64,000 nt of DNA from Hoeflea prorocentri (GTDB lineage Bacteria; Pseudomonadota; Alphaproteobacteria; Rhizobiales; Rhizobiaceae): the NCBI RefSeq assembly GCF_027944115.1, contig NZ_JAPJZI010000001.1:744001-808000 (forward strand), given 5' to 3'. The notes beneath the pieces are model-generated. The model had not been told where the DNA came from. It searched no databases and saw only the letters and a program-made list of their open reading frames with translations. Below, one piece after another: positions 45,159 to 53,304 of the stretch. Within the stretch, counting starts at the first letter, position 1. Every line of letters starts with the position of its first letter. The translations under genes were made by a program, and so were the position numbers.

Positions 45159-46652
45159 ATGGCAGACAATATCCTGGCGATCGATCAGGGAACGACTTCA
45201 AGCCGCGCGATCGTGTTCAGCGCGGATCTCGCTATCGCAGGCGTGGCGCAGAGGGAGTTTACGCAACATTTTCCCAAGTCCGGCTGGGTTGAGCATGATC
45301 CGGAGGAGATCTGGCAAAGTGTTGAATGGTCTGTCGAACAGGCGCTTGCCGATGCAGGTGCGACGGTTCAGGACATAGCCGCCATAGGTATCTCCAATCA
45401 GCGTGAGACCGTGGTTGTCTGGGACCGGGAGAGCGGCAAGCCGGTCTTCAATGCCATTGTGTGGCAGGACCGGCGCACCGCGGATATGTGCGAACGCCTG
45501 AAGGGCGACGGGCTGGAGCCTGTTTTCTCTGAAAAGACGGGTTTGCTGCTGGACCCATATTTTTCAGGTACCAAGTTGAGCTGGCTGCTGGACAATGTCG
45601 AGGGCGTTCGAGAGCGGGCAGAGCGTGGCGAGCTTTGTTTCGGCACTGTTGACAGTTTTCTTATCTGGCGCCTGACAGGCGGCGCCCGTCACGTGACCGA
45701 TGCGACCAATGCTTCGCGAACGCTGATGTACAATATTGCCGAAAACCGTTGGGATGAGGAACTGCTCGCGCATCTTCGTATCCCGGCCTCGATGCTTCCG
45801 GATGTGTGCGATAGCGCTGATGAATTCGGCACCGTTGCGGTCGGTCCGCTTGCCGGCCTGCCGATCCTCGGTGTTGCCGGGGATCAGCAGGCAGCAACGA
45901 TCGGCAACGCCTGTTTTGAGCCCGGCATGATGAAGGTTACCTATGGAACCGGGTGCTTTTCGCTGCTCAATACCGGCAACGAGCTTGTAAAATCCAAAAA
46001 TCGGCTGCTCTCCACCATCGCCTATCGGCTGGACGGGGAGACGACCTATGCCGTCGAGGGCTCCATCTTTGTCGCGGGCGCGGGGGTTCAGTGGCTCCGG
46101 GACGGTCTTGGTATCATTGAAACCGCTCCGGACAGCGGTGAACTTGCCGCTAAGGCTGACCCTGAGCAGGCCGTCTATCTTGTGCCAGCTTTTGTGGGCC
46201 TCGGTGCACCCTATTGGGATGCGGAAGCCCGTGGCGCAATGTTCGGCCTGACACGCAGCACGGGGCCGGCGGAGATTGCCAAGGCGACGCTCGATTCGGT
46301 CTGTTTCCAGACACATGATCTTTTGACTGCCAAACGCGGCGACTGGCAGGGCGGTGGTGAAGAAACGGGGCTTCGTGTCGATGGCGGGATGGTCGCATCT
46401 GACTGGACCATGCAGCGCCTTGCCGACATTCTGAACGCTCGCGTCGACCGTCCCGTTATCCTGGAGACCACGGCGCTCGGTGCTGCATGGCTTGCCGGCC
46501 ATCGCGCCGGTGTGTGGCCGGACAGGGAGGAGTTTTCCAGGCGCTGGGCGCTGGATCGCCAGTTCACGCCGGCCATCGACGACGCTCAACGTGATGTCGA
46601 GCTTGACGGCTGGAAGGATGCCATAAGGCGAACGCTCACGTCCCCTTCTTGA
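45159..46652 (+). CDS. glpK: Glycerol kinase
   Basis: This 497-residue ASKHA-fold kinase phosphorylates glycerol to glycerol-3-phosphate. The phosphate-1 loop is [15 protein letters not shown]. Other motifs include [41 protein letters not shown] and [13 protein letters not shown] strong AGGAGG site precedes the ATG. Downstream of glpD, it forms the aerobic glycerol pathway. The glycerol facilitator and the regulator are not in this window. A promoter region and the start of the next cluster follow. Confidence 0.96.
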   Translation: MADNILAIDQGTTSSRAIVFSADLAIAGVAQREFTQHFPKSGWVEHDPEEIWQSVEWSVEQALADAGATVQDIAAIGISNQRETVVVWDRESGKPVFNAIVWQDRRTADMCERLKGDGLEPVFSEKTGLLLDPYFSGTKLSWLLDNVEGVRERAERGELCFGTVDSFLIWRLTGGARHVTDATNASRTLMYNIAENRWDEELLAHLRIPASMLPDVCDSADEFGTVAVGPLAGLPILGVAGDQQAATIGNACFEPGMMKVTYGTGCFSLLNTGNELVKSKNRLLSTIAYRLDGETTYAVEGSIFVAGAGVQWLRDGLGIIETAPDSGELAAKADPEQAVYLVPAFVGLGAPYWDAEARGAMFGLTRSTGPAEIAKATLDSVCFQTHDLLTAKRGDWQGGGEETGLRVDGGMVASDWTMQRLADILNARVDRPVILETTALGAAWLAGHRAGVWPDREEFSRRWALDRQFTPAIDDAQRDVELDGWKDAIRRTLTSPS

Positions 46653-46800
46653 TCAACGGGACTTTCCGCCGGACCCTTTTGGTCATGTAAAGCGGCTTTC
46701 CTGCCCGATGCCCCGTGCTCAAATTTTGATTCAGTTTTAAGCTCTAATCCATTGATTGGGTGCAACTATCGTGTGTATCGACCGCTTGGTGCGATTGCTA

Positions 46801-46868
46801 TTTTTAGTCAGACTAAAAATTTCTTGACTCGATGCTCTGCGCGAGTCATCGTTTTAGTAATACTAAAA
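46801..46868. promoter_or_regulatory. Twin palindromic operators around the regulator's promoter
   Basis: Two near-identical dyads occur: TTTTTAGT-CAG-ACTAAAAA at 46801-46819 and TTTTAGT-AAT-ACTAAAA at 46852-46868. Their centres are 50 bases apart. Between them a TTGACT hexamer (46824-46829) is a fair -35 candidate. The second dyad ends at the ribosome site of the XRE-cupin gene. The regulator encoded next to the sites is the obvious candidate to bind them. Spacing near five helical turns would allow two dimers on one face of the DNA. Confidence 0.7.
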
Positions 46869-46879
46869 AGGAGGCAGGA

Positions 46880-47521
46880 TTGAGCGGTCGGGAGGCAGCC
46901 AAATCTACGGATAAAAGTGAGCATGGAGCTCTTGCGGCCCGGCTTCGTGAACGTCGCCGCGAACTCGGCATGACACTCAAGGCCGTCGCCGATGCGGCAG
47001 GTCTTTCCGTTGGTTTCATATCCCAGATCGAACGCGGAATTGCAGTTCCGTCGCTGTCGTCGCTTGTTTCCGTGTCGCGCGTCCTCGGTGTCGAGGTCGC
47101 GGACTTTCTGACCGGGCAGCCAAAGCCGCAGGAATATGAAGCGCCCACGCGTCAGGCCGACAGGTTGGCCTTTGCCGTCAGTGAGAGCGCCGTCACCTAT
47201 GAGCGCATCTCTTCGTCCTTCCCCGGTCATGTCCTGCGTAGTGTGATCATCCATGAGCCACCGGGCCATCGCGGTGAACCTATCGCTCATGAAGGCGAGG
47301 AGCTCATGTTTGTGCTGGCCGGAGCCGTGACGATTGAAGTCGATGGGGAACGCACAATACTGGGAACGGGCGATTCCATGCATTTTCCGTCAACACGGGT
47401 TCACTCGACCTGGAACCATTCCGACACACCGGCGACGATCCTTTGGGCGGGGACGATGGATGTGTTCGGCGAAGACCCCGTTACACCCTTCCACAAGGAC
47501 AAGAAACAGAAGGCGGATTGA
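46880..47521 (+). CDS. XRE family regulator with C-terminal cupin
   Basis: The best start is the TTG at 46880, five bases after a perfect AAGGAGG; this gives 213 residues. The ATG at 46832 would lie inside the promoter and operator region. The helix-turn-helix spans LRERRRELGMTLKAVADAAGLSVGFISQIERG, and the effector-binding cupin is EGEELMFVLAGAVTIEVDGE ... GDSMHFPSTRVHSTWNH. Regulators of this PuuR/SutR-like type sense a small molecule in the cupin. It precedes the dipeptide-type transporter and hydantoinase genes and probably controls them. Confidence 0.88.
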   Translation: MSGREAAKSTDKSEHGALAARLRERRRELGMTLKAVADAAGLSVGFISQIERGIAVPSLSSLVSVSRVLGVEVADFLTGQPKPQEYEAPTRQADRLAFAVSESAVTYERISSSFPGHVLRSVIIHEPPGHRGEPIAHEGEELMFVLAGAVTIEVDGERTILGTGDSMHFPSTRVHSTWNHSDTPATILWAGTMDVFGEDPVTPFHKDKKQKAD

Positions 47522-47564
47522 CCGCCCGCATCAACTACAATCCAACCGCGCAGGGAGAACACAA

Positions 47565-49169
47565 ATGAACTATCTTGCAAAATCAGCAGCAGCGGCGCTC
47601 TTGAGCGTCAGCACGCTTGCTCTGGTACCCTCAGTGCCGGCGCTGGCGGAAACAGTGCTGCGTCTCGACGAGGTCGCCGTCGGCGAACTCGATCCGGCAA
47701 AGGCGTCCGACTACGCCGACTCAATCCTCATGTTCAACGTCTACGACACGCTGGTGCTTCCGGCGCAGGGCGCGCCCGGTCTGGTGCCGCATCTGGCTGA
47801 AAGCTGGTCGGCCGACGGCAACAATCACACATTCAAGCTGCGAAAGGATGTCAAATTCCAGAGCGGCAATCCACTGACGGCGGATGATGTGGTCTTTTCG
47901 CTTGAGCGGATGCAGGCGCTTGGTGCTGGCCTTTCCTATCTGTTTGCCAATGTGGAGAAGGCGGAGGTAGTCGACGACAATACGGTGACCTTCGTTCTGA
48001 AGGAGCCCTATGCGCCCTTCGTTGCATCCATGCTGCGTCTTCCGATTGTCGACAAGAAGCTTGTCATGGAAAATCTCGGGGACGGCGAAGGCGAGATGAA
48101 GGACTGGGGTCAGGCTTTCCTTTCGGCGAATGGCGCAGGAACCGGCGCCTATAAGGTTACCGCCCATAATCCGCAGCAGGAAACGGTCATGGCGAAAAAT
48201 GCCGACTATTTCCTCGGCGTCCCGGGTGTTGCGCCCGACACGGTGCGGGTTCGTTACGGGCTTGAACCTGCGACCGTCCGTACGTTGATTGCGCAAGGCG
48301 AGCACGACATCTCATCGCAATGGCTGCCGCCGGAAGTTCTGAAGGCTTTGGCACAGGACGGCGCGCAATTGCTGACCGAGTCCGGTACCGGTGGGTTCTA
48401 CGTCAAAATGAACACCACCAAGGCACCGTTTGACGATCCGGAATGCCGCTTGGCGGTTGCCAATGCCTTCGACTATGGCGCGGCCATCAAGATGATCGCC
48501 GTGACGGATGACGTGTCGCAGGGCAGCCCGGCAACCGGCGCGATCCCGGTCGGGATGCTGGGTTCCAATCCGCCTTCCGACGCGCTTGCGAAGGACATGG
48601 ACGCAGCAAAACGCCACTGGGATTCCTGCCGTTATGCGCCAGGCGATCATACGATCGAGATTTCCTGGATTGCCGAGGTGCCGCTTGAGGAGCGTTTCGC
48701 ACTGTTGATGCAGGCGAATTTCGCCGAGCTCGGCGTCAAATCTGAAATCAAGAAACTGCCCTGGGCGCTGTTTGCCGAGCAAGTTTCAAAGCCTGAAAAC
48801 ACGCCGCATATCTCGCAGCTCTTCGTCAATGCCGTTACCGGCGATCCTGATACGCTGCTTTACGGTATGTATGATTCCAAGGCAGCCGGCACCTGGCAGT
48901 CACCGGAGTATCTCAACGATACCGAGGTGGATGAGTTGCTTGAGAAGGGCAGGACCAACTCCGATCCGGCAGCCCGGGCCGAGGCCTATCATGAGCTCAA
49001 CAAGAGGCTAATGGCGATCGCACCGACGATCTACGGCTACGACCGGCAATCGGTCTTTGCAGCAAGCGACCGGGTCAAAGTGCCCGCGCTGTCCGATCCG
49101 TCAAAGGCCTTCGGGCTTGACGGCATGGGCTTCAGCTTCCGGCTGATGGAAATGCAAGACAAGAACTAG
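47565..49169 (+). CDS. ABC transporter substrate-binding protein, dipeptide/oligopeptide type (family 5)
   Basis: The start at 47565 follows a CAGGGAG site and gives 534 residues with a Sec signal peptide (cut after SVPALA). Family-5 hallmarks are LVPHLAESWSADGNNHTFKLRKDVKFQSGNPLTADDVVFSLER and ITSSQWLPPE-like and NTTKAPFDDPECRLAVANAFD segments. Proteins of this group bind peptides, nickel or sugars, and the ligand here is unknown. The next genes are two permeases and two ATPases, so a full importer exists. A terminator-like hairpin follows, which should make the binding protein more abundant than the membrane parts. Confidence 0.9.
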   Translation: MNYLAKSAAAALLSVSTLALVPSVPALAETVLRLDEVAVGELDPAKASDYADSILMFNVYDTLVLPAQGAPGLVPHLAESWSADGNNHTFKLRKDVKFQSGNPLTADDVVFSLERMQALGAGLSYLFANVEKAEVVDDNTVTFVLKEPYAPFVASMLRLPIVDKKLVMENLGDGEGEMKDWGQAFLSANGAGTGAYKVTAHNPQQETVMAKNADYFLGVPGVAPDTVRVRYGLEPATVRTLIAQGEHDISSQWLPPEVLKALAQDGAQLLTESGTGGFYVKMNTTKAPFDDPECRLAVANAFDYGAAIKMIAVTDDVSQGSPATGAIPVGMLGSNPPSDALAKDMDAAKRHWDSCRYAPGDHTIEISWIAEVPLEERFALLMQANFAELGVKSEIKKLPWALFAEQVSKPENTPHISQLFVNAVTGDPDTLLYGMYDSKAAGTWQSPEYLNDTEVDELLEKGRTNSDPAARAEAYHELNKRLMAIAPTIYGYDRQSVFAASDRVKVPALSDPSKAFGLDGMGFSFRLMEMQDKN

Positions 49170-49179
49170 CCCTGCGCCT

Positions 49180-49212
49180 CGGGCCGGTTGCTTCGGCGCC
49201 GGCCCGTTTTTT
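49180..49212 (+). terminator. Rho-independent type terminator/attenuator between binding protein and permease genes
   Basis: A perfect eight-base stem, CGGGCCGG with CCGGCCCG, has an 11-base loop (49188-49198) and is followed at once by six T bases. It lies directly after the binding-protein stop. Such partial terminators set the binding protein to a high level relative to downstream transporter genes. Confidence 0.8.
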
Positions 49213-49250
49213 AACGCGAGCCTCCGGCTCGAAGAAGGCTGCATCATCGC

Positions 49251-50282
49251 ATGTCACCCCTGGTTCGCCTCCTTTTGAAGCGGCTGTCGATCTCGGTCAT
49301 CGTTCTGATCGGTGTATCGATGCTGATCTTCACCATCGCCCGCGTGATTCCGGGCGATCCGGCCCGTATTGCGCTCGGGCCGAACGCGACGACCGAACAG
49401 GTGGAGCAGCTTCGCGACAAATTGCATCTGAACGAGCCGATCTACGTTCAATACGGCTATTTCGTTCGTGATTTTGCACGCGGCGACCTCGGTGTTTCGC
49501 TTTACACGAACCGCCCGGTCATGACCGATATTGCTCAGTTCCTGCCGGCGACGCTCGAACTCGTGATCGTCGCCGGCATTTTCATGATCGGCCTCGGTAT
49601 TCCGCTCGGCATTGCCTCGGCGCGTTATCGCGGCAAGACGGCCGACAATATTATCCGTGTCATATCGTTGCTCGGCGTTTCGGCCCCCAGCTTTGTGTGG
49701 GCCGTTATTCTAATGCTGCTCTTTGCATTCTTCCTGCCGCTCTTTCCCATCGCCGGGCAGATTTCCGACACGCTTACCGTACCGCCGAGGATCACCGGCT
49801 TTCTCCTGGTGGACAGCCTGATCACTGGTCACTTTGCAGCCTTCTTCAGCGCGCTCCATCACATCATCCTGCCGGCCTTTGCGCTTGCACTTTCCGGGAT
49901 CGGTCAGGCCGCCAGGCTGACGCGCTCCAATATGGTCGAGACCTATGACAAGCCTTATATCGAAATGGCACGGTCCTATGGGTTTCCAGCGCGGCGGATT
50001 GCCAACCGTTACGCCTTCCGGCCCTCGCTGATCCCGTCTTTGACAATCATTGGTCTCGATTTTGCCGCCATGTTGGGCAACGCCTTTCTGGTGGAGGCGG
50101 TCTATGGCTGGCCGGGCCTGTCGCGCTATGGCGTTCAGGTGATCCTGCGCAAGGATCTCAATGCCATTGTCGGAACCGTGCTGGTCATCTCCGCGACCTT
50201 CCTGATCGTCAATATCATTGTGGATCTGCTGATCGCCTATATCAATCCGCGCATCCGGCTGGCGGAAAGGAGCGGCTCATGA
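49251..50282 (+). CDS. Dipeptide-type ABC transporter permease (DppB-like)
   Basis: This 343-residue permease opens with RLLLKRLSISVIVLIGVSML and the family block RVIPGDPARIALGPNATTEQVEQL. It then has LGVSLYTNRPV and the EAA docking loop IEMARSYGFPARRIANRYAFRPSL. Six membrane segments are expected. The start ATG is 38 bases after the T tract of the terminator. It overlaps the next permease by four bases. It should form the channel with the DppC-like protein. Confidence 0.92.
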   Translation: MSPLVRLLLKRLSISVIVLIGVSMLIFTIARVIPGDPARIALGPNATTEQVEQLRDKLHLNEPIYVQYGYFVRDFARGDLGVSLYTNRPVMTDIAQFLPATLELVIVAGIFMIGLGIPLGIASARYRGKTADNIIRVISLLGVSAPSFVWAVILMLLFAFFLPLFPIAGQISDTLTVPPRITGFLLVDSLITGHFAAFFSALHHIILPAFALALSGIGQAARLTRSNMVETYDKPYIEMARSYGFPARRIANRYAFRPSLIPSLTIIGLDFAAMLGNAFLVEAVYGWPGLSRYGVQVILRKDLNAIVGTVLVISATFLIVNIIVDLLIAYINPRIRLAERSGS

Positions 50283-51112
50283 GGCGTACGCTCTATATTC
50301 TCTTATCCAATCCGCTCTCCGCGATCGGCCTGTTTCTTGTCACCACGGTTGTCTTTGCCGCCGTCTTTGCCGATTTTATCGCGCCGTTCCCCTCCCATCG
50401 CGGCGCCGTGGTGGATTTTTCAAACTTCAACCAGCCGCCGCACTGGCCGAATATTTTCGGCACCGATCTCGTAGGCCGCGATGTTTTCTCGCGCATTCTT
50501 TATGCCTACCGCATTTCACTGATGCTGGGCGTGGTGGTTCTGGCGATTGCTGTGCCGATCGGTGTCACGGTCGGGCTTGCCGCCGGCTATCTCGGCGGCT
50601 GGGCGGAGTTTGTCCTTATGCGGCTGACGGATGTTTTCCTGTCGATCCCGCCCCTGGTGCTCGCCATGTCAGTGATGGGGCTTCTGGAGCCGACACTGAC
50701 AAACGGCATGCTAGCGGTCACAACCATGTGGTGGCCCTGGTATGCGCGGCTTGTCTACAACGTCACCCGCTCCGAGGCACAGGAAGGCTACGTGCTTGCC
50801 GCGGAGATCATCGGCGCGTCCCGCTTGCACATCATGTTCCGGGAAATCCTGCCCAATTGCGTGCCGTCCATCGTCACCAAAATGACGCTGGATCTCGGTT
50901 TCGTCATTCTTATCGCATCCTCGCTGTCGTTTCTTGGTCTTGGCGTGCAAGCCCCGACGCCTGATCTCGGATCCATGGTCGCCGAGGGCGGTAATTATCT
51001 GCCGGATTCCTGGTGGCTGACAGTGTTTCCATCGCTCGCCATTCTCATTGCCGTTTTCGGCTTCAATCTCTTGGGCGATGCGTTGCGGCAAGTTCTGGGG
51101 AGCGATCAATGA
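50279..51112 (+). CDS. Dipeptide-type ABC transporter permease (DppC-like)
   Basis: This 277-residue permease carries the DppC/OppC N-terminal pattern (FADFIAPFPSHRGAVVDFSNFNQPPHWPNIFGTDLVGRDVFSRILY) with a GTD-x-GRDVFSR signature. The EAA loop is AAEIIGASRLHIMFREILPN, and the closing block SSLSFLGLGVQAPTPDLGSMV is typical. Both ends overlap neighbours by four bases, with the DppB-like gene before and the first ATPase after. It gives the second half of the channel. Confidence 0.92.
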   Translation: MRRTLYILLSNPLSAIGLFLVTTVVFAAVFADFIAPFPSHRGAVVDFSNFNQPPHWPNIFGTDLVGRDVFSRILYAYRISLMLGVVVLAIAVPIGVTVGLAAGYLGGWAEFVLMRLTDVFLSIPPLVLAMSVMGLLEPTLTNGMLAVTTMWWPWYARLVYNVTRSEAQEGYVLAAEIIGASRLHIMFREILPNCVPSIVTKMTLDLGFVILIASSLSFLGLGVQAPTPDLGSMVAEGGNYLPDSWWLTVFPSLAILIAVFGFNLLGDALRQVLGSDQ

Positions 51113-51987
51113 GTGATGCACTGCTCGACATTCGTGATCTTCGGCTTGCGTTCAAGGGATATTCGGGTCTGACCGAAGTGCTGCATGGCATTTCACTCAA
51201 GGTGGGCGCGGGTGAAAAGGTTGCCCTGGTCGGCGAATCCGGCTCAGGCAAGTCCGTGACCGCGCGGATCATACTGGGCCTGCTGCAGGAACTGCGCTCG
51301 GCCAAGGTTTCTGGGTCTGTCTTTTTTGACGGGCAGGACCTGGAGAAACAGCCACTGAAGGTGCGCCAGGGTTTGCGCGGTACCAGCATGTCGATGATCT
51401 TTCAGGATCCGACCTCTTCTCTTAATCCGGTTTATCCGATCGACGTTCAGTTCATCGAGGTGCTGAGGCGCGGATCAACGGGCATCGCGGAAGCCGACGC
51501 GCGTTTGCGGGCCGTGTCGCTGCTGACAGATGTTTCCATACCGGAGCCCGAACGGGTGCTTGCATCCTATCCGTTCCAGCTTTCCGGCGGCATGAACCAG
51601 CGGGTGATGATCGCCATGGCGCTTGCCAATGAGCCGTCGCTTCTGATTGCCGATGAGCCGGGGACGGCGCTGGATGTCACCGTGCAGGCCCAGACCCTTC
51701 ATCTGATGCGCGATCTTGTCGAGCGGCGCGGAACGTCGGTGCTTTTCATCTCGCACAATCTGGGTGTGGTGCGCGAGTTCGCGGACCGGGTCTATGTGAT
51801 CTACAAGGGCCGGCTCGTCGAACATGGTGAGACCTACGAGCTGTTTCATAATCCCCGTCACCCCTACACAAAGGCACTGATGGCCGCCGTTCCGCGCATC
51901 ACAGGTGGCGGTATTCCGGAAATCGACGAAGCTATGGACGGGTTTCATGATGCGATGATCGATCATGAGGCGGGGGTTTCGCGATGA
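51109..51987 (+). CDS. Dipeptide-type ABC transporter ATPase (DppD-like)
   Basis: The start at 51109 lies in an ATGA overlap with the permease gene and gives 292 residues. Walker A is [11 protein letters not shown]. The signature motif reads [15 protein letters not shown] and Walker B is [18 protein letters not shown]. The H-loop is [13 protein letters not shown]. The C-terminal [21 protein letters not shown] is the OppD/DppD extension, though the iron-sulfur cysteine cluster found in some family members is not visible. It pairs with the DppF-like ATPase to power uptake. Confidence 0.92.
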   Translation: MSDALLDIRDLRLAFKGYSGLTEVLHGISLKVGAGEKVALVGESGSGKSVTARIILGLLQELRSAKVSGSVFFDGQDLEKQPLKVRQGLRGTSMSMIFQDPTSSLNPVYPIDVQFIEVLRRGSTGIAEADARLRAVSLLTDVSIPEPERVLASYPFQLSGGMNQRVMIAMALANEPSLLIADEPGTALDVTVQAQTLHLMRDLVERRGTSVLFISHNLGVVREFADRVYVIYKGRLVEHGETYELFHNPRHPYTKALMAAVPRITGGGIPEIDEAMDGFHDAMIDHEAGVSR

Positions 51988-52814
51988 GCTTGACCACGTC
52001 CACTCACGACACCGTGCTGGAGGCGAAGGGTGTCTCCAAGGTCTTCATGACCTCAACGCATGAGGTAAAGGCACTTGATTCGGTGTCTTTGACTGTGATG
52101 CGTGGTGAGTGCCTGGCGATCGTCGGTGAGAGCGGTTCGGGCAAGACCACATTCGCCAACATGCTGCTTGGCATCTATCCGCCAAGTGCCGGGGAGCTGC
52201 TGTTGGACGGCGCACCCCTGCCGACACGGCGTACCTTGCCGCTGCGGCGCGCCATTCAGCTTGTCCAGCAAAACCCGCTGTCATCGCTCAATCCGCGCCG
52301 CACCGTCGGTGCCTCGCTGCGGCTGGCGCTCGACGTTCACGATATCGGTGACCGGCCGGGCCGGGCGGGGCGGGTTGGTGCCCTTCTTGAAGAGGTGGGG
52401 CTGCCTTCCGAATTCGCGCAGCGATATCCCTCGGCGCTTTCCGGCGGCCAGCGCCAGCGTGTGGCCATTGCACGTGCGCTGGCATGCGGGCCGGAAATCC
52501 TGGTTCTGGACGAGCCGACTTCGGCGCTTGATGTGCTGGTTCAGGCGCGCGTCCTCAAGCTACTTGATGAACTGCGGCGTCAGCGAACCCTGACCTACGT
52601 TTTCATCACGCACGACCTTGGCGTGGTGCGCAATATTGCTGACCGGGTCGCCGTGTTCGAGCGCGGCAAACTGGTAGAGCAGGCCGAGACCGAAGAAATC
52701 TTCGAGCGGCCCCAAAACGCCTATACACGAAGCCTGATCGGGGCGATCCCGGTTATCACCGACGAAGAATTGGATCTTCGCCGGAAAGTCATGGAGGAAA
52801 ACGGTGTCGGCTGA
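51984..52814 (+). CDS. Dipeptide-type ABC transporter ATPase (DppF-like)
   Basis: This 276-residue ATPase starts in a four-base overlap with the previous gene. Walker A is [17 protein letters not shown]. The Q-loop is LVQQNPLSSLNPRRTV, the signature LSGGQRQRVAIARALA, Walker B ILVLDEPTSALDVLVQ, and the H-loop VFITHDLGVVRNI. The C terminus (IFERPQNAYTRSLIGAIP) is the usual DppF ending. It completes the five-gene importer. Its stop overlaps the GTG of the GAF gene by 11 bases. Confidence 0.92.
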   Translation: MSLTTSTHDTVLEAKGVSKVFMTSTHEVKALDSVSLTVMRGECLAIVGESGSGKTTFANMLLGIYPPSAGELLLDGAPLPTRRTLPLRRAIQLVQQNPLSSLNPRRTVGASLRLALDVHDIGDRPGRAGRVGALLEEVGLPSEFAQRYPSALSGGQRQRVAIARALACGPEILVLDEPTSALDVLVQARVLKLLDELRRQRTLTYVFITHDLGVVRNIADRVAVFERGKLVEQAETEEIFERPQNAYTRSLIGAIPVITDEELDLRRKVMEENGVG

Positions 52815-53304
52815 AGACATGATTATCGAGTTTACGGAGGCGGCTGGCAACGCGACAGATGTTTCGGAGGTCCAAAAGGCACTTGAGGAGCTGACGCAGG
52901 CGCGCATCGGCGTGAAGCTGTTCACGCTGATGACGTTCGACCGCGAATCCCGCCTTGCGCGGCGCAGCTACACCAATATGCCCGATGCCTATCCCAGTTC
53001 CGGAACCAAGCCGGTGGGCAGCGATCACTGGACTTCGCATGTCCTGGATGGGCGTAACTCATTCGTCGCAAACGATATTGAAAGCATTGCGGCGGTTTTC
53101 GACGATCATGAACTGATCCAATCGCTTGGATGCGAGTCGGTTCTCAACGTGCCGATCGTGGTCGGTGGGGAAGTCCTCGGAACGATCAATTGCCTGCATG
53201 AGGCAGGCTTTTATACGCCGGACAAGGTCGCTGCGGCAGAGATTCTAAAACTGCCGGGAAGCGTTTGTTTTCTCATGGAAAAATTGAGCAAGGGAGGCCA
53301 GTGA
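52804..53304 (+). CDS. GAF domain protein
   Basis: This 166-residue cytoplasmic protein starts at a GTG inside the end of the DppF-like gene. It is a single GAF-type alpha/beta domain, seen in SDHWTSHVLDGRNSFVANDIESIAAVF and LGCESVLNVPIVVGGEVLGTINCLHEAGFYTPD. No output domain is attached. The pattern of Cys residues does not match the free-methionine-sulfoxide-reductase GAF proteins. GAF-only genes in catabolic operons may bind the substrate or a metabolite. The TGA stop overlaps the hyuA ATG by one base, so the two are translationally coupled. Confidence 0.75.
   Translation: MSAEDMIIEFTEAAGNATDVSEVQKALEELTQARIGVKLFTLMTFDRESRLARRSYTNMPDAYPSSGTKPVGSDHWTSHVLDGRNSFVANDIESIAAVFDDHELIQSLGCESVLNVPIVVGGEVLGTINCLHEAGFYTPDKVAAAEILKLPGSVCFLMEKLSKGGQ

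Noticed and set aside
52804-53304. Free methionine-(R)-sulfoxide reductase for the GAF protein
   Set aside because: The three spaced cysteines of that family are not found; only a general GAF pattern fits.
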